Shown here: positions 1 through 8,700 of the stretch, piece by piece | Numbering within the stretch: the stretch's first letter is position 1 | Layout: each line of letters begins with the position of its first letter | From: Chitinophaga solisilvae | Lineage (GTDB): Bacteria; Bacteroidota; Bacteroidia; Chitinophagales; Chitinophagaceae | Assembly (NCBI RefSeq): GCF_009928525.1 | Contig: NZ_JAABOK010000011.1 | Coordinates: forward strand, 164,400-228,399 | Reading direction: 5' to 3' | Length of the DNA: 64,000 bases | Notes under the pieces: model-generated | The model's database searches: none | Told to the model about the DNA's origin: nothing | What the model saw: only the letters and a program-made list of their open reading frames with translations | Translations under genes and position numbers: made by a program

Positions 1-74
1 GTTTCATTGAAAGCTGCTTTAAACTCTTCAAAAAATGGCTTATTCAGCAAGCCCAGGTTTTCGTAATCTATCAT
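1..74 (-). CDS. DegT/DnrJ-type sugar aminotransferase, N-terminal fragment (runs off left edge)
   Basis: Only the first 24 codons lie in the window; they are too short to have been called by length. Translation from the ATG at 72-74 reads MIDYENLGLLNKPFFEEFKA. This resembles the N-terminus of PLP-dependent DegT/DnrJ/EryC1 sugar aminotransferases of the FdtB/QdtB type, which begin with a similar 'ENL..LN.PF.EE' stretch. The ATG lies 6 nt after the stop of the FdtA-like ketoisomerase gene on the same strand. FdtA and FdtB homologues act in sequence: ketoisomerisation, then transamination to a dTDP-3-amino-3,6-dideoxyhexose. The assignment is inferred from a short stretch plus context; no catalytic residue is visible. 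Confidence 0.6.
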   Translation of the reverse strand, partial: MIDYENLGLLNKPFFEEFKAAFNE

Positions 75-80
75 AGCCCG

Positions 81-449
81 TTATTCGTAAGGTTCGTAAA
101 TATAATCTGCCGCATCAAAGGGAGTAGATGCCATTACCAGCAGTACGGCATCGGGGGTGAAATGGTGCATGGTATGCCAGTCCTGCGGTTCCAGGATCAG
201 GCATTTGTTGGGATGATCCATCACGAAGTCCTCCGTTTGTCCCTGACCGTTATTATTGGATACAATGCAGCTGCCGTGCACGCAGATGGCTGCCTGTATG
301 GTTTTATGATGGCGATGTCCGCCTCTGACGGAATCGTCTACGCCATAGATGTAAAAGATCCTTTTTATATCAAAAGGAATTTGTTTTTCTATTACAGTGA
401 GATTACCTCTTTTATCGCTATGCGTTGTTAAGTTAATGATATGCGCCAT
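81..449 (-). CDS. dTDP-4-oxo-6-deoxyglucose 3,4-ketoisomerase, FdtA/QdtA (WxcM-like) cupin
   Basis: A 122-residue single-domain cupin. The RGGHRHHK stretch at residues 42-49 matches the RGxHAHK signature of FdtA/QdtA sugar 3,4-ketoisomerases, whose paired histidines act in proton transfer. Known members convert dTDP-4-keto-6-deoxyglucose to the 3-keto isomer, which is then aminated to Fuc3N or Qui3N. Length is typical of the family. The gene starts 2 nt after the stop of the upstream GT8-like gene and is followed after 6 nt by an aminotransferase start, so it sits in a tightly packed operon for a 3-amino-3,6-dideoxyhexose-containing glycan. Whether the product is the galacto or gluco isomer cannot be read from the sequence. 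Confidence 0.85.
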   Translation of the reverse strand: MAHIINLTTHSDKRGNLTVIEKQIPFDIKRIFYIYGVDDSVRGGHRHHKTIQAAICVHGSCIVSNNNGQGQTEDFVMDHPNKCLILEPQDWHTMHHFTPDAVLLVMASTPFDAADYIYEPYE

Positions 450-451
450 CG

Positions 452-1459
452 TTATTGTTTAATACCCAGCTCTTTCAATGAATAAATATGATATACGTTC
501 CGCAGTTTACGCCATATGGTCACCAGTAAAGGTTTTAGTCCTGCCGGCTTGGGTCTGGCCCCATGCGGATCGAAGGTGTTGTCTATAGCCTGTATCTGTC
601 TTCTGGCAGCTTCCAGCGCCTGCAGGTAAGGCAGGTAAAACAGCTGCTTTACAGCCGGTGCGATGAGTCGCCGGCCCAGTTCTACCGTATTATCCGTAAA
701 ATACTTCAGATAGTGGAAATGGTAGAATATCGGATCAAACTCTTTACCGGTACTGATTTCGCGGCAGCGCAGTTTTCCGTTCTGCATAAATACGTCGTAC
801 TGCTGTATATTCCAGAGGGCAAGTCCACCACCCAGATTCTCCAGCACCCAGACGTTGGTGAAACGCGTAGGCCAGTCGTCCAGGTATTTCTGATCTCCGA
901 ACTTACCATCTTCATGACGGTCGTAACACCATTCCAGGCAGGCGTTACGCCACCACTGCAATGCTTCCATCCCCCAGCGGTTATTGCGGAAGGTGATGTA
1001 CTGCACGCAGTATTTGCCGCTCAGCTTACTCTTGTCGTACATGGGTGTATAGCGGTGTTCCGTAATCATAACGCCGTGGTTGCCCATTTCATCCATGAGT
1101 ACGCGGGGATCATTATAAAAATACAGGTCTGCGTCGATATAGGTACAGTGCGGCAGGTCGAACTGTTTAATGCAATAGAGAATAGTGGAAGAAGAACATG
1201 TCCAGCAGTATTCGGCACGGTTGCGGCCGGGTTTAACCGCCAGCAGTTCCGGGTCTTCAAATTCTTCCAGTGATATCACCGTCATACCGGGCAATTGCAT
1301 TTTCTTCAACACCTGCAGACATTTTTCATCAAAGGCAAACACGTACAGGTGAAACGTCTGGCAAACCGCGGCCAGCGACTGATACATGGCTAAGCCCCTT
1401 GATAAATAGTTACTGTCAAACAGTGTACAATAATATAATGTAGTATCTCTTTCCTTCAT
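452..1459 (-). CDS. GT8-like glycosyltransferase
   Basis: 335 residues with the fold signature of nucleotide-sugar glycosyltransferases. An N-terminal 'YYCTLFDSNYLSRGLAMYQS' stretch is typical of GT8-like enzymes that bind the donor near the start of the protein. A DxD metal-binding motif (D109-A-D111 in YIDADLYF) follows, with a downstream 'GDQKYLDDW' stretch also common in this group. It has no signal peptide or membrane segment, so it is probably cytoplasmic or peripheral. It lies between the MetW-like methyltransferase (16 nt gap) and the FdtA ketoisomerase (2 nt gap), consistent with transfer of a sugar to a lipid-linked surface glycan. Donor and acceptor are unknown. Confidence 0.75.
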   Translation of the reverse strand: MKERDTTLYYCTLFDSNYLSRGLAMYQSLAAVCQTFHLYVFAFDEKCLQVLKKMQLPGMTVISLEEFEDPELLAVKPGRNRAEYCWTCSSSTILYCIKQFDLPHCTYIDADLYFYNDPRVLMDEMGNHGVMITEHRYTPMYDKSKLSGKYCVQYITFRNNRWGMEALQWWRNACLEWCYDRHEDGKFGDQKYLDDWPTRFTNVWVLENLGGGLALWNIQQYDVFMQNGKLRCREISTGKEFDPIFYHFHYLKYFTDNTVELGRRLIAPAVKQLFYLPYLQALEAARRQIQAIDNTFDPHGARPKPAGLKPLLVTIWRKLRNVYHIYSLKELGIKQ

Positions 1460-1475
1460 AATTCAATAAAGACGC

Positions 1476-2120
1476 TTAAACACGTTCCGTTTCAAAAATC
1501 ACGAGTTTGCGGAACAGGTTAGGGAATAAGAATCCCAGTTTATCGATGACCTTCACCCTAACTTTCATAAACCGCATCCTGTTTATTTTCAGTCCGCCTA
1601 CATTGGTCACCAGCTCTTTAAAATCCCTGAGTGACAGCTGATGAATATGCCCGGTGCTGTACCAGTAGTAACCAAACAGCATTTTTTTGGGCATACGGCC
1701 GGAGAACAGCATCTCCAGGCGGTTCCGAAAGTACGCAAAATTAGGGAAGGTGATGATCTGCCTTTTGGAAATGCGTTTCATTTCAGATAACAGCACTTCC
1801 GGGTACATCACCATCTGGATGGTTACGTTGCATATGGCCACATCAAATTCATTATCAGCATACGGCAACCGTTCATCAATACGGCCCTGCACCACATCGA
1901 GGCCTCTTTCCCGGCACACTTCCACCCCACTGGCCACCAGTTCCATTCCTTTACAGCTGCATTGTTTATCCTCTTTCAGCATGCGCAGCAGGGTGCCGTC
2001 TCCGCAGCCCAGGTCTACCACTTTACTGCCAGGGTCTATCATGGCCATAATTTTGGTAAATTCTTCCCGCTTGCTTTCCGAGGTGCTGTTGTACTTGTAA
2101 CTTCTGTTGTCGTTTGCCAT
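1476..2120 (-). CDS. MetW-like class I SAM methyltransferase
   Basis: 214 residues. SAM-binding motif I is DLGCGDGTLL (36-45). The second half closely follows the MetW pattern: a 'TIQMVMYPEVLLSEMKRI' segment, then 'ITFPNFAYFRNRLEMLFSGR' and a 'YYWYSTGHIHQLSLRDF' segment that parallels MetW 'YeWYDTPNIHxxTikDF'. In proteobacteria MetW pairs with MetX in methionine synthesis, but no metX is adjacent here. Instead it sits between two glycosyltransferase genes (18 nt and 16 nt gaps) in a saccharide operon, so methylation of a glycan or lipid-linked intermediate is a reasonable inference. The substrate is unknown. Confidence 0.75.
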   Translation of the reverse strand: MANDNRSYKYNSTSESKREEFTKIMAMIDPGSKVVDLGCGDGTLLRMLKEDKQCSCKGMELVASGVEVCRERGLDVVQGRIDERLPYADNEFDVAICNVTIQMVMYPEVLLSEMKRISKRQIITFPNFAYFRNRLEMLFSGRMPKKMLFGYYWYSTGHIHQLSLRDFKELVTNVGGLKINRMRFMKVRVKVIDKLGFLFPNLFRKLVIFETERV

Positions 2121-2138
2121 AGGTTAGTGGTGTTGCTG

Positions 2139-3047
2139 TTATTTTCTTTTGATAACTTTTATCAGTTTCTCAAAGAAGCCTTTCCTGATGGTACGGAAAT
2201 AGGCGGCAAAGGCTTCCGTTCCCTGCTGACTGGCTACCGGGGGCTGTTTCACGAGCTTCACCGGCGTGGTGGCCACTTTCACTTCATACAGTTCTCCGTC
2301 AGCTACATCCATATGGGTGGCATCGCTCACGGCGCCGATGTTCTGTACCAGGGATGTTCCCGGGTAGAGGGTCACCATATTTTTCAGGAAAGCGGAGGCA
2401 TTCCAGCGGATAGCCCAGGAGTCGTTTTTCCCGGCAATCTGTTTACGGAGCATCTTCATATAATCGAAGGTATCCCCGAAATTGAAAGCGCTGCTTTCCC
2501 CTTTCAGGCGGATGCTGTCGTACAGTTTTTTACCATCAGGCTCAAACTGTTTCCAGGCGCGGCTCCACGTAGCCCATCCCCAGCAGTCTGCCCCCCGGAT
2601 GAAGAAGGTATCCGGCAGTTTTTCCTTTACCGGATAGATGTACCCGTGAATGCTGGCTACCAGCGGTTCATCTTCGTACATATCCAGTGCTTCGTTCATA
2701 TATTTCAGGAAGAAAGGCGCCAGTACCAGGTCGTCTTCCATCACGATAACTTTTCCATGTTTTGCGACCACGTCTGTCACCGCTGCAATGACTGAATTGG
2801 CCAGTCCCATATTCTGCACCCTTTCGGCGATATGCACCTTTCCGCACCAGTTGCGGCTGCGGATTACCGCGCGGGTAGCGGCAATATTCTCCAGATCGGC
2901 TTCAGTGGCGTCCGCTTTCGGACCATCTGCAAATACATACAGCTCGCTCTCTGCAGCTTCCGGATTGGCAGCCAGGCTTTCCAATGCCTGCCTCGCCACT
3001 TCCGGCCGTTTATAGGCCATAAATATGATTGGCGCCAGTGTTCCCAT
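2139..3047 (-). CDS. Glycosyltransferase, GT2/GNT-I-like fold
   Basis: 302 residues. The N-terminus (APIIFMAYKRPEVARQALES) resembles GT-A enzymes of the GT2/GT13-like group. An acidic metal-binding motif, MEDDL (E104-D105-D106), follows the 'HGKVIVMEDD' strand, and 'WGWATWSRAW' further on is a recurring feature of these O-antigen-type transferases. No membrane segment is evident. It is the first gene of the minus-strand saccharide operon (this gene, MetW-like, GT8-like, FdtA-like, aminotransferase) and diverges from the flippase gene, with the first long palindrome between them. Its sugar specificity cannot be inferred. Confidence 0.75.
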   Translation of the reverse strand: MGTLAPIIFMAYKRPEVARQALESLAANPEAAESELYVFADGPKADATEADLENIAATRAVIRSRNWCGKVHIAERVQNMGLANSVIAAVTDVVAKHGKVIVMEDDLVLAPFFLKYMNEALDMYEDEPLVASIHGYIYPVKEKLPDTFFIRGADCWGWATWSRAWKQFEPDGKKLYDSIRLKGESSAFNFGDTFDYMKMLRKQIAGKNDSWAIRWNASAFLKNMVTLYPGTSLVQNIGAVSDATHMDVADGELYEVKVATTPVKLVKQPPVASQQGTEAFAAYFRTIRKGFFEKLIKVIKRK

Positions 3048-3142
3048 CCTTGGTCCTTTTTAAATACCGCAAATTAACTCTATAATTAGCGTATGTGCAA
3101 AAAATATGATAAAAAATCAACAGGAGAAAAGAATTGGGTTTT

Positions 3143-3294
3143 AATTACGAATTGCGAATTACGAATTACGAATTACGAATGTAGAAGCGAAGAGCTAATC
3201 GTAGATTATTAGGGATAAGTATTAAATATCACCTTTAATCTACGATTAGCTCTTCGCTTCTACATTCGTAATTCGCAATTCGTAATTCGCAATT
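3143..3294. repeat. Heptad-armed palindrome, copy 1
   Basis: Inverted repeat with arms 3150-3208 and 3236-3294. Of 59 positions 58 pair, the exception being one A/G difference in a heptad, and the loop is 27 nt (3209-3235). The outer arm is a run of AATTACG/AATTGCG heptads, and the left side has one extra heptad (3143-3149). The inner stem carries CGAAGAGCTAATCG. It lies between divergent genes (GT2-like and flippase), and its right arm ends 5 nt before an exact TATATTTG -7-type box. Confidence 0.92.
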
Positions 3295-3299
3295 CTTGC

Positions 3300-3307
3300 T
3301 ATATTTG
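3300..3307 (+). promoter_or_regulatory. Putative -7 box (TAnnTTTG) of the flippase gene
   Basis: TATATTTG matches the Bacteroidota housekeeping -7 consensus exactly and ends 21 nt before the chosen ATG at 3329. No clear TTG -33 element is seen at the usual distance; that position falls inside the right arm of palindrome copy 1. Confidence 0.45.
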
Positions 3308-3328
3308 CTGGTTCAGCAGCTATTACAC

Positions 3329-4813
3329 ATGGGTATCGTCAGGAAGCAGAGTCTTTATTCATCTATATCTATCTATATCGGGTTTGCCTTCGGTGCATTG
3401 AACCTCATGTTGTTAATGCCCAAAATCTTTTCACAGGAACAGATTGGTTTAACAAGGGTATTGATAGATGTATGTACGCTGCTGGCTACGGTAGCATCCC
3501 TGGGGGCCGTGCCGGTGATCAACAAGTTCTTTACCTTCTATAACTATTACCTGAAGCCGGACCACAACGACCTCCCCAAACTTACGCTGCTGGTATCCCT
3601 GGTGGGGTATATCCTGTTTTTTCTCTTCACCGTTATCTTTAAGGACCTGATTGTCCGCAAATTCAGCGGTAACTCCCCCCTGTTTATTGAATATTTTTAT
3701 GCGATCTATCCCCTCACCTTCTTTATACTGGCCTATAATATGCTGGAGGCCTTTGCATGGGGGCTGCATAAAACCATCGCTTCCAATTTCCTGAAGGAAA
3801 CAGGTATCCGCATTGCCTCTACGATTATCCTGCTGCTGTTTGCCTTTTCAGGTATCAGCTTCACCCAGTATATCAATTTCTTCTGGCTCCCATATGCCAT
3901 TGCCGCCATAGCCCTGTTCCTGATAGTACGCCGTACCGGTGAACTGCGGCTGACAGGTGGTATCAGCAACGTTACCCGGCGGCTGGGCCGGCGGATGTTC
4001 GTTTTCAGCTCCTACGTTTTTTCTTCGAATGTATTTTCGCTGCTGCGCAAAACCAATGATATACTCATTATTTCCAGTCTCCAGGGGCTGGAACAGGCCG
4101 GCCTGTTCTCCTACGCCACCTTTGTCATCAGCTTCATGGAAGTACCGCAACGCAGTATGTACGCCATTACCACGCCCATTCTGGCTACTGCCTGGCGCAA
4201 CCGGGATATGGCCAAAATACAGGAGCTGTACACCAAAAGCTCCATCACCCTGTCTATCGCAGGCATGGGTATCTTCGGCGCTATCTGGCTTTCGCATAAC
4301 AACCTGGTGACATTCCTCGGCCCGGAATGGACCTCGATCTCCAATATCATCCTGATCCTTGGTATCGCCAAAATGATCGATCTTATCACCGGCGTGAATA
4401 ACCAGATTATTCAAACCTCCAACTTCTGGCGGTTTGACTTCGTCTGCTCTATACTCGTAGTCATCATCTCGGTGGTGCTGAACTATATCATGCAGAAGCG
4501 CATCGGCACCATAGGCGCGGCGTATGCGGATCTTATCACCGTTGCACTGTTCAACCTGATCAGATATCTCTTTATACTGATACGGTTCAAAATACAACCA
4601 CTTAACCTCAAAACCGCAGGGGCGCTGCTGCTGGGCATTGCGGGCATCCTGCTGGTACAGCAGCTGCCGTTTATCTGGAATATTTATGCAGACACCATCA
4701 TACGTACCATGCTGTACATAACACTTTTCGGCGCTGCCGTTATTCTGACGCGCCTGTCTGAAGATGTAAACAATATGTGGCGGATGATGAAAGCCAAAGT
4801 GTGGAAGCCGTAA
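3329..4813 (+). CDS. Wzx-like oligosaccharide flippase (MOP/MATE superfamily)
   Basis: 494 residues, almost wholly hydrophobic, with about 12-14 predicted membrane spans and the N-terminal pattern 'SLYSSISIYIGFAFGALNLM' of polysaccharide-biosynthesis flippases. Family members move undecaprenyl-linked oligosaccharides across the inner membrane. The reading frame is open to a TTG at 3296, but the ATG at 3329 (MGIVRKQ) is preferred: it follows the -7-type box at a sensible distance and gives the usual short cytoplasmic N-terminus. It diverges from the saccharide operon at 81-3047 and probably exports that operon's product. Its stop is only 3 nt from the stop of the convergent NlpC/P60 gene. Confidence 0.85.
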   Translation: MGIVRKQSLYSSISIYIGFAFGALNLMLLMPKIFSQEQIGLTRVLIDVCTLLATVASLGAVPVINKFFTFYNYYLKPDHNDLPKLTLLVSLVGYILFFLFTVIFKDLIVRKFSGNSPLFIEYFYAIYPLTFFILAYNMLEAFAWGLHKTIASNFLKETGIRIASTIILLLFAFSGISFTQYINFFWLPYAIAAIALFLIVRRTGELRLTGGISNVTRRLGRRMFVFSSYVFSSNVFSLLRKTNDILIISSLQGLEQAGLFSYATFVISFMEVPQRSMYAITTPILATAWRNRDMAKIQELYTKSSITLSIAGMGIFGAIWLSHNNLVTFLGPEWTSISNIILILGIAKMIDLITGVNNQIIQTSNFWRFDFVCSILVVIISVVLNYIMQKRIGTIGAAYADLITVALFNLIRYLFILIRFKIQPLNLKTAGALLLGIAGILLVQQLPFIWNIYADTIIRTMLYITLFGAAVILTRLSEDVNNMWRMMKAKVWKP

Positions 4814-4816
4814 GCC

Positions 4817-5488
4817 TTACAGCCTGCCGCCGCCGGCGAAATATCTTTTCCAGTAAGGCTCTTTCAGATCACTGATCATAACGCCTGCACTGGTGGAAGC
4901 ATGAACAAATTTGTCATTCTCCAGGTAGATGCCCACGTGGGATATACGCCTGTGGTGTATTTTAAAGAAGACCAGGTCGCCTTCATGCAGATCACGGGCA
5001 CTCACTCTTTTCTGTACCGCATTGTACAACTGTACGGAATTACCGGCAAGACTCAGCTGGAAAACGGTATTCACCAGCATATTCACAAAACCGGAACAAT
5101 CAATACCATCACGGGTTTTGCCTCCCATCCGGTAGGGAGTACCCCACCATTCTTCTATAAAATTATACAGCTTGTGATTCAGCACATCCTCTACCGGCAC
5201 ATCCAGTAACTGGGCATACTTGAACTGCCAGCTCTGTGCATTTTCCAGATTGGCACTGCTGCGGGTAATATTACGGGAGATGTTCACATTCCTGCTGCCA
5301 ACATCTGCAGCAGTATGATGATTATAACGCGGAGTAGTAATTCCCTCAATGAAGGTCGTCTTCCTGCTTTGCTGTACCGGCGCAGGTTCCGGACGCTTAA
5401 CCGTCACTTTCCTAGATGTCGAACAGGAACTGAATGCCATTACACAAATACAAAATCCTACATACAAATGTTCCTTTCTTCTCATCAT
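4817..5488 (-). CDS. NlpC/P60 family cell-wall hydrolase, lipoprotein
   Basis: 223 residues. The N-terminus is a lipoprotein signal with the cleavage Cys at 22 (AFSSC). After a low-complexity linker, an NlpC/P60 papain-like domain occupies about 105-223: nucleophile C131 in DGIDCSGF, catalytic H184 in SHVGIY, and a polar residue (H196 in FVHAS) completing the triad. Such enzymes cleave peptidoglycan stem peptides, often gamma-D-Glu to diamino acid bonds, and would be anchored at the outer membrane facing the periplasm. The product is close in size to E. coli Spr/MepS-type hydrolases with a longer linker. The start MMRRKE could be at either Met. Confidence 0.9.
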   Translation of the reverse strand: MMRRKEHLYVGFCICVMAFSSCSTSRKVTVKRPEPAPVQQSRKTTFIEGITTPRYNHHTAADVGSRNVNISRNITRSSANLENAQSWQFKYAQLLDVPVEDVLNHKLYNFIEEWWGTPYRMGGKTRDGIDCSGFVNMLVNTVFQLSLAGNSVQLYNAVQKRVSARDLHEGDLVFFKIHHRRISHVGIYLENDKFVHASTSAGVMISDLKEPYWKRYFAGGGRL

Positions 5489-5516
5489 AGTTACCGGTTA
5501 AATTTTCGCTAAAATA

Positions 5517-5524
5517 CAAAGTTA
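5517..5524 (-). promoter_or_regulatory. Putative -7 box of the NlpC/P60 gene
   Basis: CAAAGTTA on the plus strand reads TAACTTTG on the minus strand, an exact TAnnTTTG. It lies 28 nt from the start codon at 5486-5488. No convincing TTG at -33. Confidence 0.45.
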
Positions 5525-5563
5525 TGTGGAATGAACCCATTGAAATTGAGGTTGACGACAATA

Positions 5564-5710
5564 TAATTACGAATTGCGAATTACGAATTACGAATGTGGA
5601 GGCGAAGATCTGTACGAAGATGAAGGGAGATAACTATATAATATATTCTTTCATCTTCGTACAGATCTTCGCCTCCACATTCGTAATTCGTAATTCGCAA
5701 TTCGTAATTA
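5564..5710. repeat. Heptad-armed palindrome, copy 2 (perfect 61-bp arms)
   Basis: Arms 5564-5624 and 5650-5710 are exact reverse complements over 61 nt, with a 25-nt AT-rich loop (5625-5649). The outer arm has AATTACG/AATTGCG heptads and the inner stem has CGAAGATCTGTACG. It sits between divergent NlpC/P60 and dnaE genes. The right arm ends 6 nt before an exact TAATTTTG -7-type box for dnaE. Confidence 0.95.
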
Positions 5711-5716
5711 AAATCC

Positions 5717-5724
5717 TAATTTTG
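5717..5724 (+). promoter_or_regulatory. Putative -7 box of dnaE
   Basis: TAATTTTG is an exact TAnnTTTG, 29 nt before the dnaE ATG. The -33 region would lie in the terminal heptads of palindrome copy 2, which offer TTCG rather than TTG. Confidence 0.45.
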
Positions 5725-5753
5725 GCCCTTGACGACGAAACAGCTTATCAATT

Positions 5754-8700
5754 ATGGTCTTTTCCCATTTACACGTACATACACAATTTTCATTACTGGA
5801 TGGTGCAGCGGATATCAAGTCACTGTACAAAAAGGCGATGGCTTCCAATCAGCCGGCGCTGGCAATTACTGACCATGGTAATATGTTTGGTGCGTTTCAG
5901 TTTGTGGCGGAAGCTTATAATAATAAACTGAATCCGGCTGACCCGAAAGATAAACGGCTGAAAGTAAAACCGATTGTCGGCTGTGAGTTCTATCTCGTGG
6001 AAAACCGCTTCAAACGTGCGTTTACACGCGAAGAAAAAGATATACGCTATCACCAGGTGCTGCTGGCAAAAGATGAGGAAGGCTACCGGAACCTTATTAA
6101 GCTGTGCTCGCTGGGATATATGGAAGGGCTGTATGGTAAATATCCGCGTATTGATAAGGAATTAATTCTGCAGTACCACAAGGGACTTATTGCCACGACC
6201 TGCTGCCTTGGCGCTTCTGTCCCCAAAACGATTCTGCGCCACGGGGAAGATGCCGGTGAACAGGAATTCAAATGGTGGCTGGATATTTTCGGCGATGACT
6301 TCTACGTGGAAATGCAGCGCCATGGCATCCCTGAACAGGACCAGGTAAATGCAGTACTGCTGAAATTCGCTGCCAAATACAACGTAAAGATTATCGCATC
6401 CAACGATTCTCACTATGTAGATCAGGCAGATGCCAACGCACACGATATCCTGCTCTGTATAAATACGGGAGAAAAAAAATCAACTCCCACCAATAAAGAG
6501 TTTTCGGACGATGACGTGTCGATGAAGAACAGACGTTTCGCTTTTTATAACGATCAGTTCTATTTCAAGACCACGGAAGAAATGAGCGCGCTGTTCCACG
6601 ACCTGCCACAGGCCATCGACAATACCAACGAGATTGTTGACAAGGTACAGCTGCTGGATCTCAAACGCGATATCCTGCTGCCTAACTTCCCCATCCCGAA
6701 AGAATTTATCACGCAGGACCAGTACCTGCGCCACATCACCTACGAAGGCGCCCGCACCCGCTATACCGAGATGACCGCCGATGTGGAAGAACGTATCAAT
6801 TTTGAACTGCAGGTAATCGAAAATATGGGATTTGCCGGGTACTTCCTGATTGTAGCCGACTTCATCAAGGCGGGCCGCGATCTGGGCGTATTCATCGGCC
6901 CCGGCCGTGGTTCCGCCGCCGGATCTGCAGTGGCGTACTGTATCGGCATCACCAATATCGACCCGATCAAATACAACCTGCTGTTTGAGCGTTTCCTCAA
7001 CCCGGACCGTAAGAGCATGCCCGATATTGATACGGACTTCGATGATGAAGGCCGTCAGAAGGTAATTGACTACGTGGTACAGAAATACGGCCGCAACCAG
7101 GTGGCACAGATCATCACCTACGGTACCATGGCCGCCAAAATGAGTATCAAGGACGTTGCCCGCGTAATGGACCTGCCCCTGCAGGACTCCAACGCACTGG
7201 CCAAACTGGTACCCGATAAACCCGGTATTCAGCTGGACCGCATCTTTAATGCGCCGCTGGATGGCGAGAAAGGCCTGTCAGACAAAGAAGGCCTCGCCGG
7301 TGAAGATATCGAGAATGTAAAGAAACTACGCGAACTCATCAAGGGAGAAGACCTGCAGGGAGAAGTACTCCGCGAAGCCTGCGTACTGGAAGGTTCCGTA
7401 CGTAACACCGGTATACATGCCGCCGGTATCATCATCGCACCACAGGACCTCTACGACCTCATTCCCGTTTCTACCGCCAAAGACTCCGACCTGCTGGTCA
7501 CCCAGTTTGAAGGAAGCATCATCGAATCTGCCGGCGTAATCAAGATGGACTTCCTGGGGCTGAAGACCCTCACCATCATCAAAGGCGCGCTGGAACTGAT
7601 CCGCATGAACCACGGCGTGGAAATTGAAATAGACAACATCCCCCTGGATGATGCCAAAACATATGAACTCTACCAGAAAGGCGAAACCAACGCAACGTTC
7701 CAGTTCGAGTCGCCCGGTATGCAGAAATATCTCCGTGAACTGAAGCCGGACAGATTCGACGATCTCATCGCCATGAACGCCTTGTATCGTCCCGGTCCGC
7801 TCGAGTACATACCTTCCTTTATCCGCCGTAAACATGGGCTGGAGCCTGTTACCTACGATATTCCGGAAATGGAGGAATACCTCAAGGATACCTACGGTAT
7901 TACCGTATACCAGGAGCAGGTGATGTTGCTCAGCCAGAAGCTGGCTAACTTCTCCCGCGGAGATGCGGATATCCTCCGTAAAGCCATGGGTAAGAAACAG
8001 ATTGCCGTACTGAACAAGATGAAGGCCCAGTTCATGGAAGGTTGCGCTGCCAACGGCCATGATCCGAAAGTCTGCGATAAGGTGTGGACAGACTGGGAAG
8101 CATTCGCCTCCTATGCGTTCAACAAGTCGCACTCTACCTGCTATGCCTTCGTAGCCTACCAGACTGCCTATCTCAAAGCCCACTACCCGTCAGAATATAT
8201 GGCTGCCGTACTCAACTGCGCCAGCAATATTGAAAAGATCACCTTCTTCATGGAGGAATCCAAGCGTATGGGCATCGAAGTATTGCCGCCGGATGTGAAC
8301 GAGTCGCTGAAAGGTTTTGCCGTAAACAAACAGGGCCACGTACGTTTCGGCCTCGGCGGACTGAAAGGCGTTGGCGAAGCAGCTATTGAGAACCTGCTGG
8401 AAGAAAGAAAGAAGGAAGGGGCCTTCAAAAATGTTTTCGACTTTATCAAACGCGTAAATCAGCGCGCAGTCAATAAAAAATCACTGGAAGCCCTGGTGAT
8501 GTCCGGTGCGTTCGACGGTTTCCCGGAATTCCACCGCGCCCAGTATTTCCATAAACCGGAAGGCGAACAGCTGACCGGCCTCGATAAGATCGTGAAATTC
8601 GGTCAGCAGGTGAGCGCCGGCTCTTCCAATATCGGCAGCCTCTTTGCAGACGATATTCTCCCCGATGTGGAGCCGCCGAAAATTGCCAATTGCGACCCCT

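Noticed and set aside
3143..3294. Heptad repeats considered as a CRISPR array or ordinary microsatellite
   Set aside because: The units are 7 bp with no spacers, are arranged as inverted arms around a loop, and the same plan recurs elsewhere; neither explanation fits.
5524..5931. 135-codon frame running through palindrome copy 2 into dnaE
   Set aside because: Its first half is translated heptad repeat and its second half is out of frame with dnaE.
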